NCBI GenBank assembly: GCA_035655155.1
Contig: DASRVH010000107.1
Location: forward strand, 1-64,000
DNA from: Lentisalinibacter sp035655155
Lineage (GTDB): Bacteria; Pseudomonadota; Gammaproteobacteria; Steroidobacterales; Woeseiaceae
Length of the DNA: 64,000 bases
Reading direction: 5' to 3'
The notes beneath the pieces are model-generated. The model searched no databases and had not been told where the DNA came from. It worked only from the letters and a program-made list of their open reading frames with translations. How positions within the stretch are numbered: position 1 is the first letter of the stretch; every line of letters starts with the position of its first letter. The translations under genes were made by a program, and so were the position numbers. Positions 31,283 to 40,793 of this stretch are shown here, in pieces.

Positions 31283-34200
31283 GGCGGCGGGCCGCTGCCT
31301 CGTCCGTCGTCACCACGCGCCCGTGTAGCGGGTAGTACAGCAGGCTCAGCGGCGTCTCGCCGTACACCGCGGCGTACAAGCGCCGATAACCGGCCATCTG
31401 TTCCGCGTAGCGCCTGGCCTCCTCGGCCAGAAATCGTTCCAGATCGCCGCCCTCGTGCAGCGAGGTCTTGTAGTCCACCACCCAGTGCGCACCCGCCTCG
31501 TCGACGAAACAGCGATCGATGACCACGCGCAGCAATCGTCCGTCGGCGATGCCCTCGATCGGCAGTTCCGTCGCCGCGCTGCGATGTCGCCCGAACAGAA
31601 TCCACCGTCCGGCCGGGTCTTCCAGCGTTCCCTGCAGGGCCGCCCGGACCCGGGTCACCGCCGCCTGCAGTCCTTCCGCCGAGACGCCGGCGGCCTCCAG
31701 CAGCGAGGCGTGCCGCGCGTCGAGACCGTCGAGCCGGCGCCGCGCCGCCCCTGCGTCCTGCCAGTCCGCCATCCGCTGCAGCCAGCCGTGCACCACCGTG
31801 CCGACGTGGCGCAGGTCACGACCGACCCACGCGTATTCGATCGGCTCATCCGCGCCGGGCGGCGCGAAGCGAACTGCCGGCGGCGCCACGGGCTGCGGCA
31901 GCTCGGCGGGCCGATAGGGCTCCGCCGCACGCCGGATCCGGGGCGCGACGAGCTCGGCGCCGGCGCCGGGGGCCGGCCCTTCACCGCCGCCGGCACCCGC
32001 CTCCGCGGCCCGCGCGAAGTCCGCTGCGAGCGCCGGCCCGAGACGGGCCTGCAGCGTGCCGGCCGGCGGCGGCTGGGCGCTGCCGTCGCGGCTGCGGGTG
32101 TGGCCGAAGAGATGCAGGCTGCGGCGGGCGCGGGTGCATGCCACGTACAGCAGCCGGTCGAGTTCCAGCCGCTGCTTCTCGGCTTCCACGCCGTGGATGA
32201 ACTCGTGCAGCGGATCGTTGTCGCGCTCGCCGCGTGCGCCGACGGGGCTCGGCAGCAGATGCTCGCGCCCTTCCTCGTCCGGCAGTGTGAGCCAGTTGAG
32301 CACCGCGCGGAGGTTGCCCCGCGGCTGGCGGCCGAGGCCCATCAGGACGACGGTATCGAACTCCAGGCCCTTCGCCTTGTGGATGGTCATCACCTGCACC
32401 CGGGCGCCCGCGCCCTCGCTGGAGACCCGCTCCTCGTCCAGCCGGGACTCGAGGTCCGCCACGTCGGGCAGGGTGCCGCCCGATTCCAGGATCTCCAGAA
32501 TGTCGAGATAGCGGCAGGCATTCGCGGCTTCCGCAGCACCCGGGAGCAGCGTCGGTCCGCCCAGCGAGAACCAGGCCAGCTCCACCCGCTCGCGCAGGGA
32601 GCGCAACCCGGGGTGCTCGAGTGCTTCCGCGAGGCGCTGGCGCAACCACGCCACCCGCTGCCGATCGTCGCCGTCGAGGCGAGCGAGGCGGCCCTCCTCG
32701 GTCATGAGGGCCATAACGGGGCTGAGCGGATCGCCGACTGTCAGGGCGTGCAGCCCGCTCAGCGTCAGGCCGCACCACGGTGCTCGCAGCAGCGCGAGCC
32801 AGGCGACCCGGTCCAGCGGGTGGATCAGGGCGCGCGTGAGTGCGAGCAGATCCTGCACCTCCGGCAGATCCGTGAGCCGGTCGATCTCCAGCGCCTCGTA
32901 GGCGATGCCGTCGGCACGCAGGAGAGGCAGCAGCTCGCGCAGGTGGGTGCGGCTTCGCACCAGCACCGCCACGGCGCCCGAGTCCGGGTCGTCGAGCGTA
33001 TCCCGGATCAATTTCCTGACCTCGTCGGCCTCTTCGCGGGGCGAGGCATCCAGCAGCGCGTGGACGCGGCACTCGCCGAGGTCCTCCCGGCCCGGCGCCG
33101 CTTGCGACGGGCTGTGCCGGATGGCGCCGGTGGCCAGATCGTCTTCGGCCGGCATCACCCGGGCGAAGACCCCGTTGGCCCAGTCCACCAGGTTGCCGCC
33201 GGAGCGGAAATTGGTCTGCAGCACCAGTTCCCGGGGGCGGAGCAGGCCGATGCCTCGCGAGCGCAGCGCCAGGAACAGGCCGACCTCCGCCTCCCGGAAA
33301 CGGTAGATGGACTGCATGGGGTCGCCGACGCAGAACACGGTGCGCCCGTCCCGGCCGTCCCAGCCTGCGGTCAGGCTTTCGAGCAGCGCGTACTGTCCCA
33401 GCGAGGTGTCCTGCATCTCGTCGATGAGCAGATGCCGTATGCGGTAATCCAGCGCCAGCGCCAGGTCGGTCGGCTCGTCCGGCGGGCCCAGCGCCGTGCG
33501 GGCGGCGAGCGCCACTTCGACATAGTCCGCCAGTCCCCTGGCGGCGAACCGGGTCTTCAGCTCGGCCGTGGCCCGCGGCAGCACGTGCAGGAGGGACGTT
33601 AGGGCGTCCCACTGCTCGGGAGCGTAACGGGGCGGCGGCAGTCTGGCGGCGTCCGCCAGCAACCGGTCGAGCCCGTCGCCTCCGGCCAGCGATTCGATCA
33701 CGGCCGCGAGCGCCTCCTTCTCCCGGTCGCTGCCCGGCGGGAAGCCCAGGTTCTTGTCCGCGCGCCTGCGCCAGTTGCCGCTGCTCGGCGCGATCAGCAG
33801 CCAGGCCAGCCCCTGCCACCGGGCGAGCTGCCGGGCGTCGGGAGCAGGCCAGGCGTCGCAGCCGTGCAGCGCCGCCAGCGGCGTCTCCCGCCCCGCTTCC
33901 GCCAGGTTGCCGCCGGCGAAGCGGGCGAGTTCGAGCAGGGGCTCCCGCACGGACTCGGGCAGCGCCCGGTCCAGGGCCCGCAGGCGATCCGTCACCAGCA
34001 TGGCGATGGCCTGTTCGAAGTGGCGCCGCAGCCGTTCTTCCTGCCCGGAGGGCCCGGTCCCGGTGATGGCCAGCCACTGGTCCCTCCTCTGCAGCATCTC
34101 GGCGATGGAGCGTTCCCACACCAGCGCATCGTTGTCCAGGTGCCGGAACAGCGCGCGCACGGCAGCGCCGGTTTCTCCGGCCTCCGCGACCCAGTCCAGC

Positions 34201-34697
34201 GTGGCCCGGGCCGCCTCCCGGTAGATGCCCGACTCGCCCGCCTCCGAGACCATGCGCACCCGGCCGCCGAGACCGGAGGTGACCGGCAGCGCCGCCGCCA
34301 GGCGGGCGTTGAACGCATCCAGCGTCATGATCTGCATACGCTCCGGGAAGGCGGTCAGCTGCCATTCCCTGCGCCGATCCCGCGCCAGCGCCTCGCCCGC
34401 CGCCGCCAGCGTGCGCCGTTCGTGCCCGGAACCGCCCTGCTCGCCGCGCCGCGCCCGTTCGAGCGCAGCCAGTATGCGGGTGCGCATCTCCGCCGCGGCC
34501 TTGCGCGTGAACGTGATCGCCAGGATTTCCTCCGGCCGCTCCACCCGGGCGAGCAGGCGGAGATAGCGCTGGATCAGGAGCTCCGTCTTCCCCGAACCGG
34601 CGGGCGCCTGGACGATGAACGAGCGCTCGACGTCGAGGGCCGCATCCCGCTCCGCCTGATCGGGGATGGTCCGATCGGAAACGGCCCGGCCGGTCAC
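31260..34697 (-). CDS. UvrD-family helicase with C-terminal PD-(D/E)XK nuclease (AddA-like)
   Basis: A 1145-residue DNA end-processing enzyme. Helicase motifs: Walker A IVQAPAGSGKTELL (K37), Ia ITFTRKAAAEMRTRI, motif II LLIDEMQDTSLGQYALLE (about residue 424), motif III CVGDPMQSIYRFREAEV, and motif V VMTIHKAKGLEFDTVVLMG. The C-terminus carries the nuclease core VVDYKTSLHEGG (about 1073). The GTG at 34697 overlaps the upstream gene's stop by 4 bp; an extension upstream in frame has no similarity. With its partner it forms an AddAB-like double-strand-break repair complex, in place of or beside RecBCD. Confidence 0.9.
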   Translation of the reverse strand: MTGRAVSDRTIPDQAERDAALDVERSFIVQAPAGSGKTELLIQRYLRLLARVERPEEILAITFTRKAAAEMRTRILAALERARRGEQGGSGHERRTLAAAGEALARDRRREWQLTAFPERMQIMTLDAFNARLAAALPVTSGLGGRVRMVSEAGESGIYREAARATLDWVAEAGETGAAVRALFRHLDNDALVWERSIAEMLQRRDQWLAITGTGPSGQEERLRRHFEQAIAMLVTDRLRALDRALPESVREPLLELARFAGGNLAEAGRETPLAALHGCDAWPAPDARQLARWQGLAWLLIAPSSGNWRRRADKNLGFPPGSDREKEALAAVIESLAGGDGLDRLLADAARLPPPRYAPEQWDALTSLLHVLPRATAELKTRFAARGLADYVEVALAARTALGPPDEPTDLALALDYRIRHLLIDEMQDTSLGQYALLESLTAGWDGRDGRTVFCVGDPMQSIYRFREAEVGLFLALRSRGIGLLRPRELVLQTNFRSGGNLVDWANGVFARVMPAEDDLATGAIRHSPSQAAPGREDLGECRVHALLDASPREEADEVRKLIRDTLDDPDSGAVAVLVRSRTHLRELLPLLRADGIAYEALEIDRLTDLPEVQDLLALTRALIHPLDRVAWLALLRAPWCGLTLSGLHALTVGDPLSPVMALMTEEGRLARLDGDDRQRVAWLRQRLAEALEHPGLRSLRERVELAWFSLGGPTLLPGAAEAANACRYLDILEILESGGTLPDVADLESRLDEERVSSEGAGARVQVMTIHKAKGLEFDTVVLMGLGRQPRGNLRAVLNWLTLPDEEGREHLLPSPVGARGERDNDPLHEFIHGVEAEKQRLELDRLLYVACTRARRSLHLFGHTRSRDGSAQPPPAGTLQARLGPALAADFARAAEAGAGGGEGPAPGAGAELVAPRIRRAAEPYRPAELPQPVAPPAVRFAPPGADEPIEYAWVGRDLRHVGTVVHGWLQRMADWQDAGAARRRLDGLDARHASLLEAAGVSAEGLQAAVTRVRAALQGTLEDPAGRWILFGRHRSAATELPIEGIADGRLLRVVIDRCFVDEAGAHWVVDYKTSLHEGGDLERFLAEEARRYAEQMAGYRRLYAAVYGETPLSLLYYPLHGRVVTTDEAAARRLRDGLPG

Positions 34698-37357
34698 GGT
34701 CCCTCTTCTCCGTCGCCCGGGCCGGCGAGGCCGGTCAGTTCCGCCACCCGGCTCAGCACGGCCAGCGGCCGCTGATCGTCCAGCCCCAGGCTGAGATTCA
34801 CCCGCGCGTCCCCTGCGGCCACCGATTCGGCCAGAGCGTGCGCCTGGGCTTTCCAGGCATTGAGCAGCGCCGGCCAGTCGTCCACGGATTTCATGCCGGT
34901 GCCCGGCCACTCCAGGTCGGCCTCACGGGCGCCGCGATAGGCGATGCGGTGGGGATGGACGACGCCGACTGCGAGCGCGCGCACCCGGCCGGGCTGGCTG
35001 ATGGCGTAGACCACCAGCTGCAGCTGGCGCGGATTCTCCGGGTCGGTCCCGGTGGCGGTGCCGGTGGCGCCGGTCTTGTAGTCAATGATCGCCCAGCCGC
35101 CGTCCACGGCATCGATGCGATCCGGCCGGATGGAGAGCCGCAGCGGTCCGACGGCCACTTCCCGGGGTTCCTCGCAGATCACCTCGCCGAAGCCGGACCG
35201 GAGGAGGTCTGCCTCGATGAAGCGGGTGACCAGAGCGGCGCAGCGTTCGCGCTCGAGGGCGATCAGGCCGGCGAGGCGCGCATCCGCACCGGTGCCGTAA
35301 CGCGCCAGGGCGCGTTCCACCGCGTCAGCGGCCGCCCGTGCCCGACCGTCGGCACCCGCCGCGGCCAGCCGGTCCCGGTCGGGCCAGCGCCGGTAGACGG
35401 CTTCCAGCGCCCGGTGGATGACCGTGCCCCGCTCCCGCGCGGACAGCCCGGCCACCGGCGTCTCCAGCGGCTCGGCACGCAGCCGGTAGCGGGCGAAGGC
35501 ATCGAAGGGCTGGGTGCGCTGGGCGGACAGCACCCCGTGCCCGCCCGGCAGCGTCTCGCCTGGCGCGAGCGGCGGCGCGGGATCGGGTTCCACCGGCACG
35601 AGCACCGCGGCGCCGGCCAGGTTTTGCGCGTACACGGGCACCTCTGCGACGCTGCCGGCGGCGGGCAGGCCGGCGAGCAGTGGGCTCGCCGTGAGCTCCG
35701 CATCTCCCTCCCTGCGCGGCCAGCTCACCACCACTTCCGGGGCGGATCCCGCCAGCGCCGTATAGATGCGCCGCGCGTAGTCGAGGGTGTCTGCCGGCGT
35801 CGCATCGGGCATGCCGTAGTCCCGCTGCAGGCCGATCGGCAGCAGCGGGTCGGGCCGTTGCGGCGGCGGCCAGGTGGTGGTGTCGAGCCCTGCGATCCAC
35901 AGCGCATCGAAGCTCATGCCGGACGCCTCCAGCATGCCCATCACCTGCACGGCCGCGTCGTCGGATTCCGGCTGGAACAGTGTCTCGCGCGCGATGGCGG
36001 CGACCTGCGCCACTGCGCCGTGGCCGGTGACCGGCCCGCTGACCGGGCCGGTGGCGGCGAACTGGTTCAGGACGTTGCGCCAGGCGTTGACGAGCTGCCA
36101 GGTATCGCTGTCCATGGCTGTTTCCCGCCCCCAGCCCGCCGCCGTCAGCAGCGTATCGATGCGCTCCGCCCAGAAAGCGGGCGTGGCGCGCGCGCGCCAG
36201 TCTCCGCGCTGCGCCGCGACTCCAGCCAGGGTCTGCACGAGTTCCCTGGCGGACTCCGGCAGGCGGTCGGCCGACCTGCCCAGGGCCTCCGGCAGCCGGG
36301 TCAGGTCCCAGCGCCGGTCCGGCAGGTCCCGCAGGGCTACCTCGAGGGACGCCCGTCCGTCGGCGCCAGCCGGTGCCAGGAACGGGCTGCGCAACAGCCG
36401 GCCCAGGGCGGCGAAGTCCGGGTCCTCCCGGATCAGGCCGAGCACCCCGAGCGCCGCGTCGATGAGGCCGTATTCCGCCAGCGGCAGGCCGTAGGAGACA
36501 TTGATGCCGCTGACCGCCCCGGCGCGCAGCTGCCAGCCGGGGCTGAAGCCCTCGCCGATGAGACGCCCGGCCCGGGCGGCCCGGCCTGCCAGGTCCGGCA
36601 CGATGATGCCGACCCGGCGTCCCGGCCGCGCCAGCAGGCACTCGCGGGCCCAGGCACCGGCCGCTCGAAGCTCCGCATCCCGGTCCGGCGCGTCGCGCAC
36701 CGATACCGACGCGCCCGCGGGCCGTGCCGCCCCCGATTCCACCGTCACGGCGACGCCGGCCTCGCGCATGGCCTCCACCAGGTCGCGTTGTGCCGGCGCC
36801 GGGCGTTCGAAGCCGGCAAACGTGACCGGCCCTTCGACGACTGCAATTGCATTCGCCGCGGCCGCGTCGCGAAACCGCGCGGCCAGCGCACCGGCCAGTG
36901 CCGCCGGATCCTGCCAGCCGCCCTCCGCGCAGGCAGCGGTGTAATAGCCGATGGCTCGCGCCAGGAACGTGGCATCCGGGGAGCGCGCCGCCTCGCGTAT
37001 GGCTTCGGCCGGGACCCGCCAGTCACAGGCCCTCTGCCAGGATGCGGCGGCCTGGGCAGCGAGGCCGCCGGTGGCCGCCAGCGTGGACTCGCCGAGTGCC
37101 CGCGACGCCGCCCGCTCCCACAGGGTGCGGCTCTGGCGTGGCGTGAGCACGGGCGCCGGCAGGGGTGCATCGGGACGGTAGCCCGCCGCCTGCCAGGCCT
37201 CGGCCAGCCAGACGTCCCAGGGGATGTAGCGCGGGGCCACCCAGGCCGCGGCTCCGGCCGCGGCGCGCCCCGCCGCATGGCGCAGGCGCAGGTGACGCGC
37301 CAGGCGCCGGCTGGCAGTGACGATCACGGCATTCTCGGCTACCGAATCGTCAGCCAT
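34694..37357 (-). CDS. AddB-like DNA repair protein with PD-(D/E)XK nuclease domain
   Basis: An 887-residue protein of the 'probable DNA repair protein' group found next to UvrD/AddA-type helicases. The N-terminus looks like a degenerate helicase without a Walker A lysine (VIVTASRRLARHLRLRHAAG). The middle has RVGIIVPDLAGRAARAGRLI, and SAQRTQPFDAFARYRLRAEPL with RERGTVIHRALEAVYRRWPD leads into the nuclease domain, whose core is AIIDYKTGATG (about residue 758). The four-cysteine iron-sulfur motif of Bacillus AddB is not evident. It precedes and overlaps the AddA-like gene, and the AT-rich stretch 37358-37401 probably holds its promoter. Confidence 0.85.
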   Translation of the reverse strand: MADDSVAENAVIVTASRRLARHLRLRHAAGRAAAGAAAWVAPRYIPWDVWLAEAWQAAGYRPDAPLPAPVLTPRQSRTLWERAASRALGESTLAATGGLAAQAAASWQRACDWRVPAEAIREAARSPDATFLARAIGYYTAACAEGGWQDPAALAGALAARFRDAAAANAIAVVEGPVTFAGFERPAPAQRDLVEAMREAGVAVTVESGAARPAGASVSVRDAPDRDAELRAAGAWARECLLARPGRRVGIIVPDLAGRAARAGRLIGEGFSPGWQLRAGAVSGINVSYGLPLAEYGLIDAALGVLGLIREDPDFAALGRLLRSPFLAPAGADGRASLEVALRDLPDRRWDLTRLPEALGRSADRLPESARELVQTLAGVAAQRGDWRARATPAFWAERIDTLLTAAGWGRETAMDSDTWQLVNAWRNVLNQFAATGPVSGPVTGHGAVAQVAAIARETLFQPESDDAAVQVMGMLEASGMSFDALWIAGLDTTTWPPPQRPDPLLPIGLQRDYGMPDATPADTLDYARRIYTALAGSAPEVVVSWPRREGDAELTASPLLAGLPAAGSVAEVPVYAQNLAGAAVLVPVEPDPAPPLAPGETLPGGHGVLSAQRTQPFDAFARYRLRAEPLETPVAGLSARERGTVIHRALEAVYRRWPDRDRLAAAGADGRARAAADAVERALARYGTGADARLAGLIALERERCAALVTRFIEADLLRSGFGEVICEEPREVAVGPLRLSIRPDRIDAVDGGWAIIDYKTGATGTATGTDPENPRQLQLVVYAISQPGRVRALAVGVVHPHRIAYRGAREADLEWPGTGMKSVDDWPALLNAWKAQAHALAESVAAGDARVNLSLGLDDQRPLAVLSRVAELTGLAGPGDGEEGP

Positions 37358-37401
37358 ATATATTCGATATCAGTAATTTATGTGCGTTTTCTCGAAACGC
37401 T

Positions 37402-38640
37402 TCAAGCAACGGTCACGCGGCCGCGGACGCCGCTCTCCAGCACCTCCTCGATACGCCCGAAGACCTCCTCCAGGGTGTCGGAGTCGGGCAGCATCGTGAT
37501 GCGGAAGTGGTTGCGATACGGCGTGTTGAAGCTCGTTCCCGGCGCCACGAGGACGTGCCGGTTCTCGAGCAGATCCAGCGCGAACGCCTGGTCGTCGAAG
37601 CCCGGATAGCGGCGCGGATTAACGCCGATGAAGGCGTACATCGAGCCCATCGGCGCCACCAGTTCCAGGTAACGGCTCGCCCCCACGGCGTCGAGCACGG
37701 TCTGGCGGGACTGGTACAGACGGCCGCCGGGAGCGACGAGCTGGCGGATGCTCTGGAAGCCGCCCAGCGCGGTCTGGACCGCCCACTGGGACGGCACGTT
37801 GCTGCACAGCCTGAGCGCGGCCAGCAGCTCGAGCCCCTCCATGTATCCCCCTGCGCGTTCCAGGGCGCCGCTGAGCACGGCCCAGCCCACCCGGTAACCG
37901 CAGGCCCGGTAGACCTTGGAGAGGCCGCTGTAGGTGATGCAGAGAGTCTCGTTGACGAGGGTCGCCATGGGCACGAACTCTGCGTCGTCGTAGACCATCT
38001 GATCGTAGATCTCGTCGGCCAGCATGATCAGCCGGTGGCGCTCGGCGAGCGCGGCCAGGCGCTCGAGCAGCTCCCGCGGATAGACGGCGCCCGTGGGATT
38101 GTTCGGATTGATGACCACGATGGCCCGGGTGCGCGGCGTGATCAGCGATTCCAGCGCGTCCGGGTCCGGCAGGAAGCCGTTCTCCGGCAGGCAGGGATAG
38201 TGCACGGCGCGGCCGCCGTTCAGGGTCACCGCGGCCGTCCACAGCGGATAGTCGGGGCTGGGCACCAGAATCTCGTCGTCCCGGTTCAGCATGGCCCGCA
38301 GCGTCAGGTCGATCAGCTCGCTGACGCCGTTGCCGATGAAGACTTCCTCGGCCGTGACGCCCGCCACGCCCCGGCTCTGCTGCTGCATCACCACGGCTTC
38401 GCGGGCGGGGAAGATGCCTTTCTGATGCGAATAGGCCTCGGACTGGGCCAGGTTCTCGATCATCGCCAGACGCATGGTCTCCGGCGTGCGGAAGCCGAAG
38501 CGGCCCGGATTGCCGATATTCAGATGGACGATCTCGTAGCCCATCTTCTCGAGCTCGTGGGCGCGCCGCGCCAGCTGACCGCGGATCTCGTAGCGGACGT
38601 CGTGCAGCGCTGCGCTGGAATCGAATACGGGTCTCGTCAT
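37402..38640 (-). CDS. alaA: Aminotransferase class I, alanine transaminase type
   Basis: A 412-residue PLP aminotransferase closely resembling E. coli AlaA, which makes alanine from pyruvate and glutamate. Visible: EIVHLNIGNPGRFGFRTPET, SHQKGIFPAREAVV, VINPNNPTGAVYPRE, DEIYDQMVYDD, and the PLP lysine in TYSGLSKVYRACGYRVGW (about residue 240). The ATG at 38640 follows a GAAGAGGA ribosome site. The 260 bp upstream to the next gene contain no clear promoter; a TAATAT box near 38711 is only a weak candidate. Confidence 0.88.
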   Translation of the reverse strand: MTRPVFDSSAALHDVRYEIRGQLARRAHELEKMGYEIVHLNIGNPGRFGFRTPETMRLAMIENLAQSEAYSHQKGIFPAREAVVMQQQSRGVAGVTAEEVFIGNGVSELIDLTLRAMLNRDDEILVPSPDYPLWTAAVTLNGGRAVHYPCLPENGFLPDPDALESLITPRTRAIVVINPNNPTGAVYPRELLERLAALAERHRLIMLADEIYDQMVYDDAEFVPMATLVNETLCITYSGLSKVYRACGYRVGWAVLSGALERAGGYMEGLELLAALRLCSNVPSQWAVQTALGGFQSIRQLVAPGGRLYQSRQTVLDAVGASRYLELVAPMGSMYAFIGVNPRRYPGFDDQAFALDLLENRHVLVAPGTSFNTPYRNHFRITMLPDSDTLEEVFGRIEEVLESGVRGRVTVA

Positions 38641-38900
38641 GGTCCTCTTCCCACCGGTTCCGGGCCTTTTCGTCCCGGCATATCTTCGGCCAAATACCAA
38701 GCGGCATATTAGGCCGTATCGGGGCCAGATTCAGTGACACAGGCCACCCTAGCGGTGGATTCTGCCACGGAATCGGCTTCCCCGCCCGCCCGGCGGCGCC
38801 CTCGCGGCCGCGATCCGCCGGGCCGGCGCACCGCCCCGCAGCCGGCGTTATACTCGCGGCGGTCCGGCCCGACCCGGCCAACCACCGTAACGGAGGACCG

Positions 38901-39377
38901 ATGACCGACATCCGGAAAGCGATGCCGCTGCTGGCGGCCAACGAAGGCGTCTGGGACGGCTGGTACCGGCACGCCGACGCCGAGGGCAACAAGATCGACG
39001 AGCACCGCAGCCGGCTGATCTGCCGCTTCCCGGCGGAAGGCGCGTACCCCTATCACCAGACCAACCTGTACACCTGGGAGGACGGCAGCACGGAGACCCG
39101 GGACTTCCCCGCCACGTATCGGGACGGGCGGGTCTGGTTCGACAACGAACTCATCACGGGCTGGGCCGCCGAAGTGCCTCTGGACGACTACAATCGCACG
39201 CTGATGCTGAACTGGGTGCGCAAGGGCGAGCCCGACCTCTATCTGTACGAGATGATCCAGATGTCCGATTGCGGGCGCTACCGCTGCCGGGTGTGGCAGT
39301 GGATCAAGGCCGGCAAGATCGCCCGCCGCACCCTTATCGACGAGGAGAAGGTCAGCGACACCTGGGAGGGTTACTGA
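38901..39377 (+). CDS. Uncharacterised protein, calycin-like (DUF3598-type)
   Basis: A 158-residue soluble protein with no signal peptide. Alternating aromatic strands (GVWDGWYRHADAEGNKID, AYPYHQTNLYTWEDGSTETR, ATYRDGRVWFDNELITGW, YRCRVWQWIKAGKIARRTLI) suggest a small beta-barrel of the lipocalin/calycin kind, similar to DUF3598 members. The ligand is unknown. A GGAGG ribosome site precedes the ATG. Its stop overlaps that of the MFS gene by 7 bp on the other strand. The family call is tentative. Confidence 0.6.
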   Translation: MTDIRKAMPLLAANEGVWDGWYRHADAEGNKIDEHRSRLICRFPAEGAYPYHQTNLYTWEDGSTETRDFPATYRDGRVWFDNELITGWAAEVPLDDYNRTLMLNWVRKGEPDLYLYEMIQMSDCGRYRCRVWQWIKAGKIARRTLIDEEKVSDTWEGY

Positions 39378-40768
39378 AGCGCCTCGGCCGGGCCCCGGTC
39401 AGGCCCGCCGCTCCGGCCGTCCTGCGCACTCGCCCCGGGCGGCAGCTCCGGAATCCGGATCAGCAGGCCGGCCATGAGCGCCGCTCCCACGAGGCCGGCG
39501 ATGACGGCGAACGACAGCTCGTAGTTGCCGCTCAGGTCGTAGAAGTAGCCGGTGAGGAACGGCCCCAGCCCGCCGCCGGCCGCGTCGAGAATGGTGATGG
39601 TGCCGATGATCTTGCCGAGCGCCTTCAGGCCGAAGATGTCCGCACAGAGCAACTGCAGCAGCGTGTAGAGCCCGCCCCAGCCGAAGCCGAACAGCACCAG
39701 CCCGATCCAGATCGCTCCCGGCTTCAGGATCAGCAGGCTGCCCCCGAACATCACGGCGAGGCCCAGGATGAAGACCCGCTTCTTGCCGATCAGGTCGGCG
39801 AGAACGCCGCTGCCGATCTTGCCGAACAGGCCCAGCGTGAACATCAGCCCGATGCCGGCCGCGGCCGTCTGCGGCGCGAAGCCGCGTCCGTTCAGGTACA
39901 GGAACAGGTTCGAGGCGGCACCCAGGATGGCGTAGAAGGTACAGAACGCAATCAGCGCGATGAGCCAGAGATTGCGGTCCCGCAGCGCCTCGGCGTAAGT
40001 CATGCCGGGCAGGTCGTCCGAAGAGGCACGGCCGGCCCGCGTCTGCACCCCGCCGAGAGGCGCCAGTCCCTTGTCCGCCGGCTTGTCCCGGACCAGCAGC
40101 AGGAGCGGCGGGATCAGCAGCACGGGCAGGATGGCGATCCAGCCGAAGGCGGCGCGCCAGCCCTCGGACTGGATGAGCAGGGTATTGATGGTGGGCAGCA
40201 GCGCGTTGCCGAGACTGGTGCCGGCCAGTGTGATGCCAATGGCAACGCCCCGCAGCCGCACGAACCATCGCGACACCAGCATGACGTTGACGATCAGCCC
40301 GGCGGTGGTCAGCACGATGCCGAACAGGAAATGGATGCCGTACATCTCCCAGATGGTGTCCACGCGCCCGTACATGAGGTTGCAGCCGGAGAGCAGCAGC
40401 AGACCGAACACCATCAGGGGCCGGATGCCGATGCGGTCGGCCAGCGCCCCGGCCAGCAGACCCATCAGCCCGGCGGACAGCAGCGTCAGCGTATCGCGGA
40501 ACTTGTAGGCGGCGCGGGATATCTCGCCCTCGTCGGTGAGAATCTGCTGCGCCGCCCAGCCGGCGAATCCGCCCTCCTCGGCCATCTGGCGGAGCGGCCC
40601 GATGCTCTCCGGCTGGTTCAGGGCCGCGAGCAGCTCGTTGTCGAAGACCGTGAGCCCGCTCAGGGTCATGCCGTTGGAAATCCACAGCGTGACGAAAGCC
40701 ATGGCGACGATCACCCAGCCGTAGAACAGCCAGGTGGAGCGGGTACCGGCGGGAGCCAGATTGGTCAT
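39371..40768 (-). CDS. MFS transporter, OFA (oxalate/formate antiporter)-like
   Basis: A 465-residue major facilitator with about twelve hydrophobic segments. It starts TWLFYGWVIVAMAFVTLWIS, with the MFS loop ADRIGIRPLMVFGLLLLSG between helices 2 and 3, RWFVRLRGVAIGITLAGTSLG in helix 4/5, and a second repeat with GSGVLADLIGKKRVFILGL. It resembles the monocarboxylate/OFA group. It is the last gene of a minus-strand series with a CoA-transferase, acyl-CoA dehydrogenase and MaoC hydratase, so it probably imports the acid that this series degrades. Confidence 0.85.
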   Translation of the reverse strand: MTNLAPAGTRSTWLFYGWVIVAMAFVTLWISNGMTLSGLTVFDNELLAALNQPESIGPLRQMAEEGGFAGWAAQQILTDEGEISRAAYKFRDTLTLLSAGLMGLLAGALADRIGIRPLMVFGLLLLSGCNLMYGRVDTIWEMYGIHFLFGIVLTTAGLIVNVMLVSRWFVRLRGVAIGITLAGTSLGNALLPTINTLLIQSEGWRAAFGWIAILPVLLIPPLLLLVRDKPADKGLAPLGGVQTRAGRASSDDLPGMTYAEALRDRNLWLIALIAFCTFYAILGAASNLFLYLNGRGFAPQTAAAGIGLMFTLGLFGKIGSGVLADLIGKKRVFILGLAVMFGGSLLILKPGAIWIGLVLFGFGWGGLYTLLQLLCADIFGLKALGKIIGTITILDAAGGGLGPFLTGYFYDLSGNYELSFAVIAGLVGAALMAGLLIRIPELPPGASAQDGRSGGPDRGPAEALQ

Positions 40769-40793
40769 GGTCTTCTCCGGGCCGGTGGCGCGC

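Noticed and set aside
31455..33602. Long plus-strand open frame opposite the AddA-like gene
   Set aside because: It lies antisense to conserved helicase motifs II-V and has no protein-like pattern; the same holds for the frame at 34838-37609.
37384..37400. GCGTTT-5-AAACGC hairpin after the aminotransferase as a terminator
   Set aside because: The stem is only 6 bp with no T-run; it more likely overlaps the promoter of the AddB-like gene.
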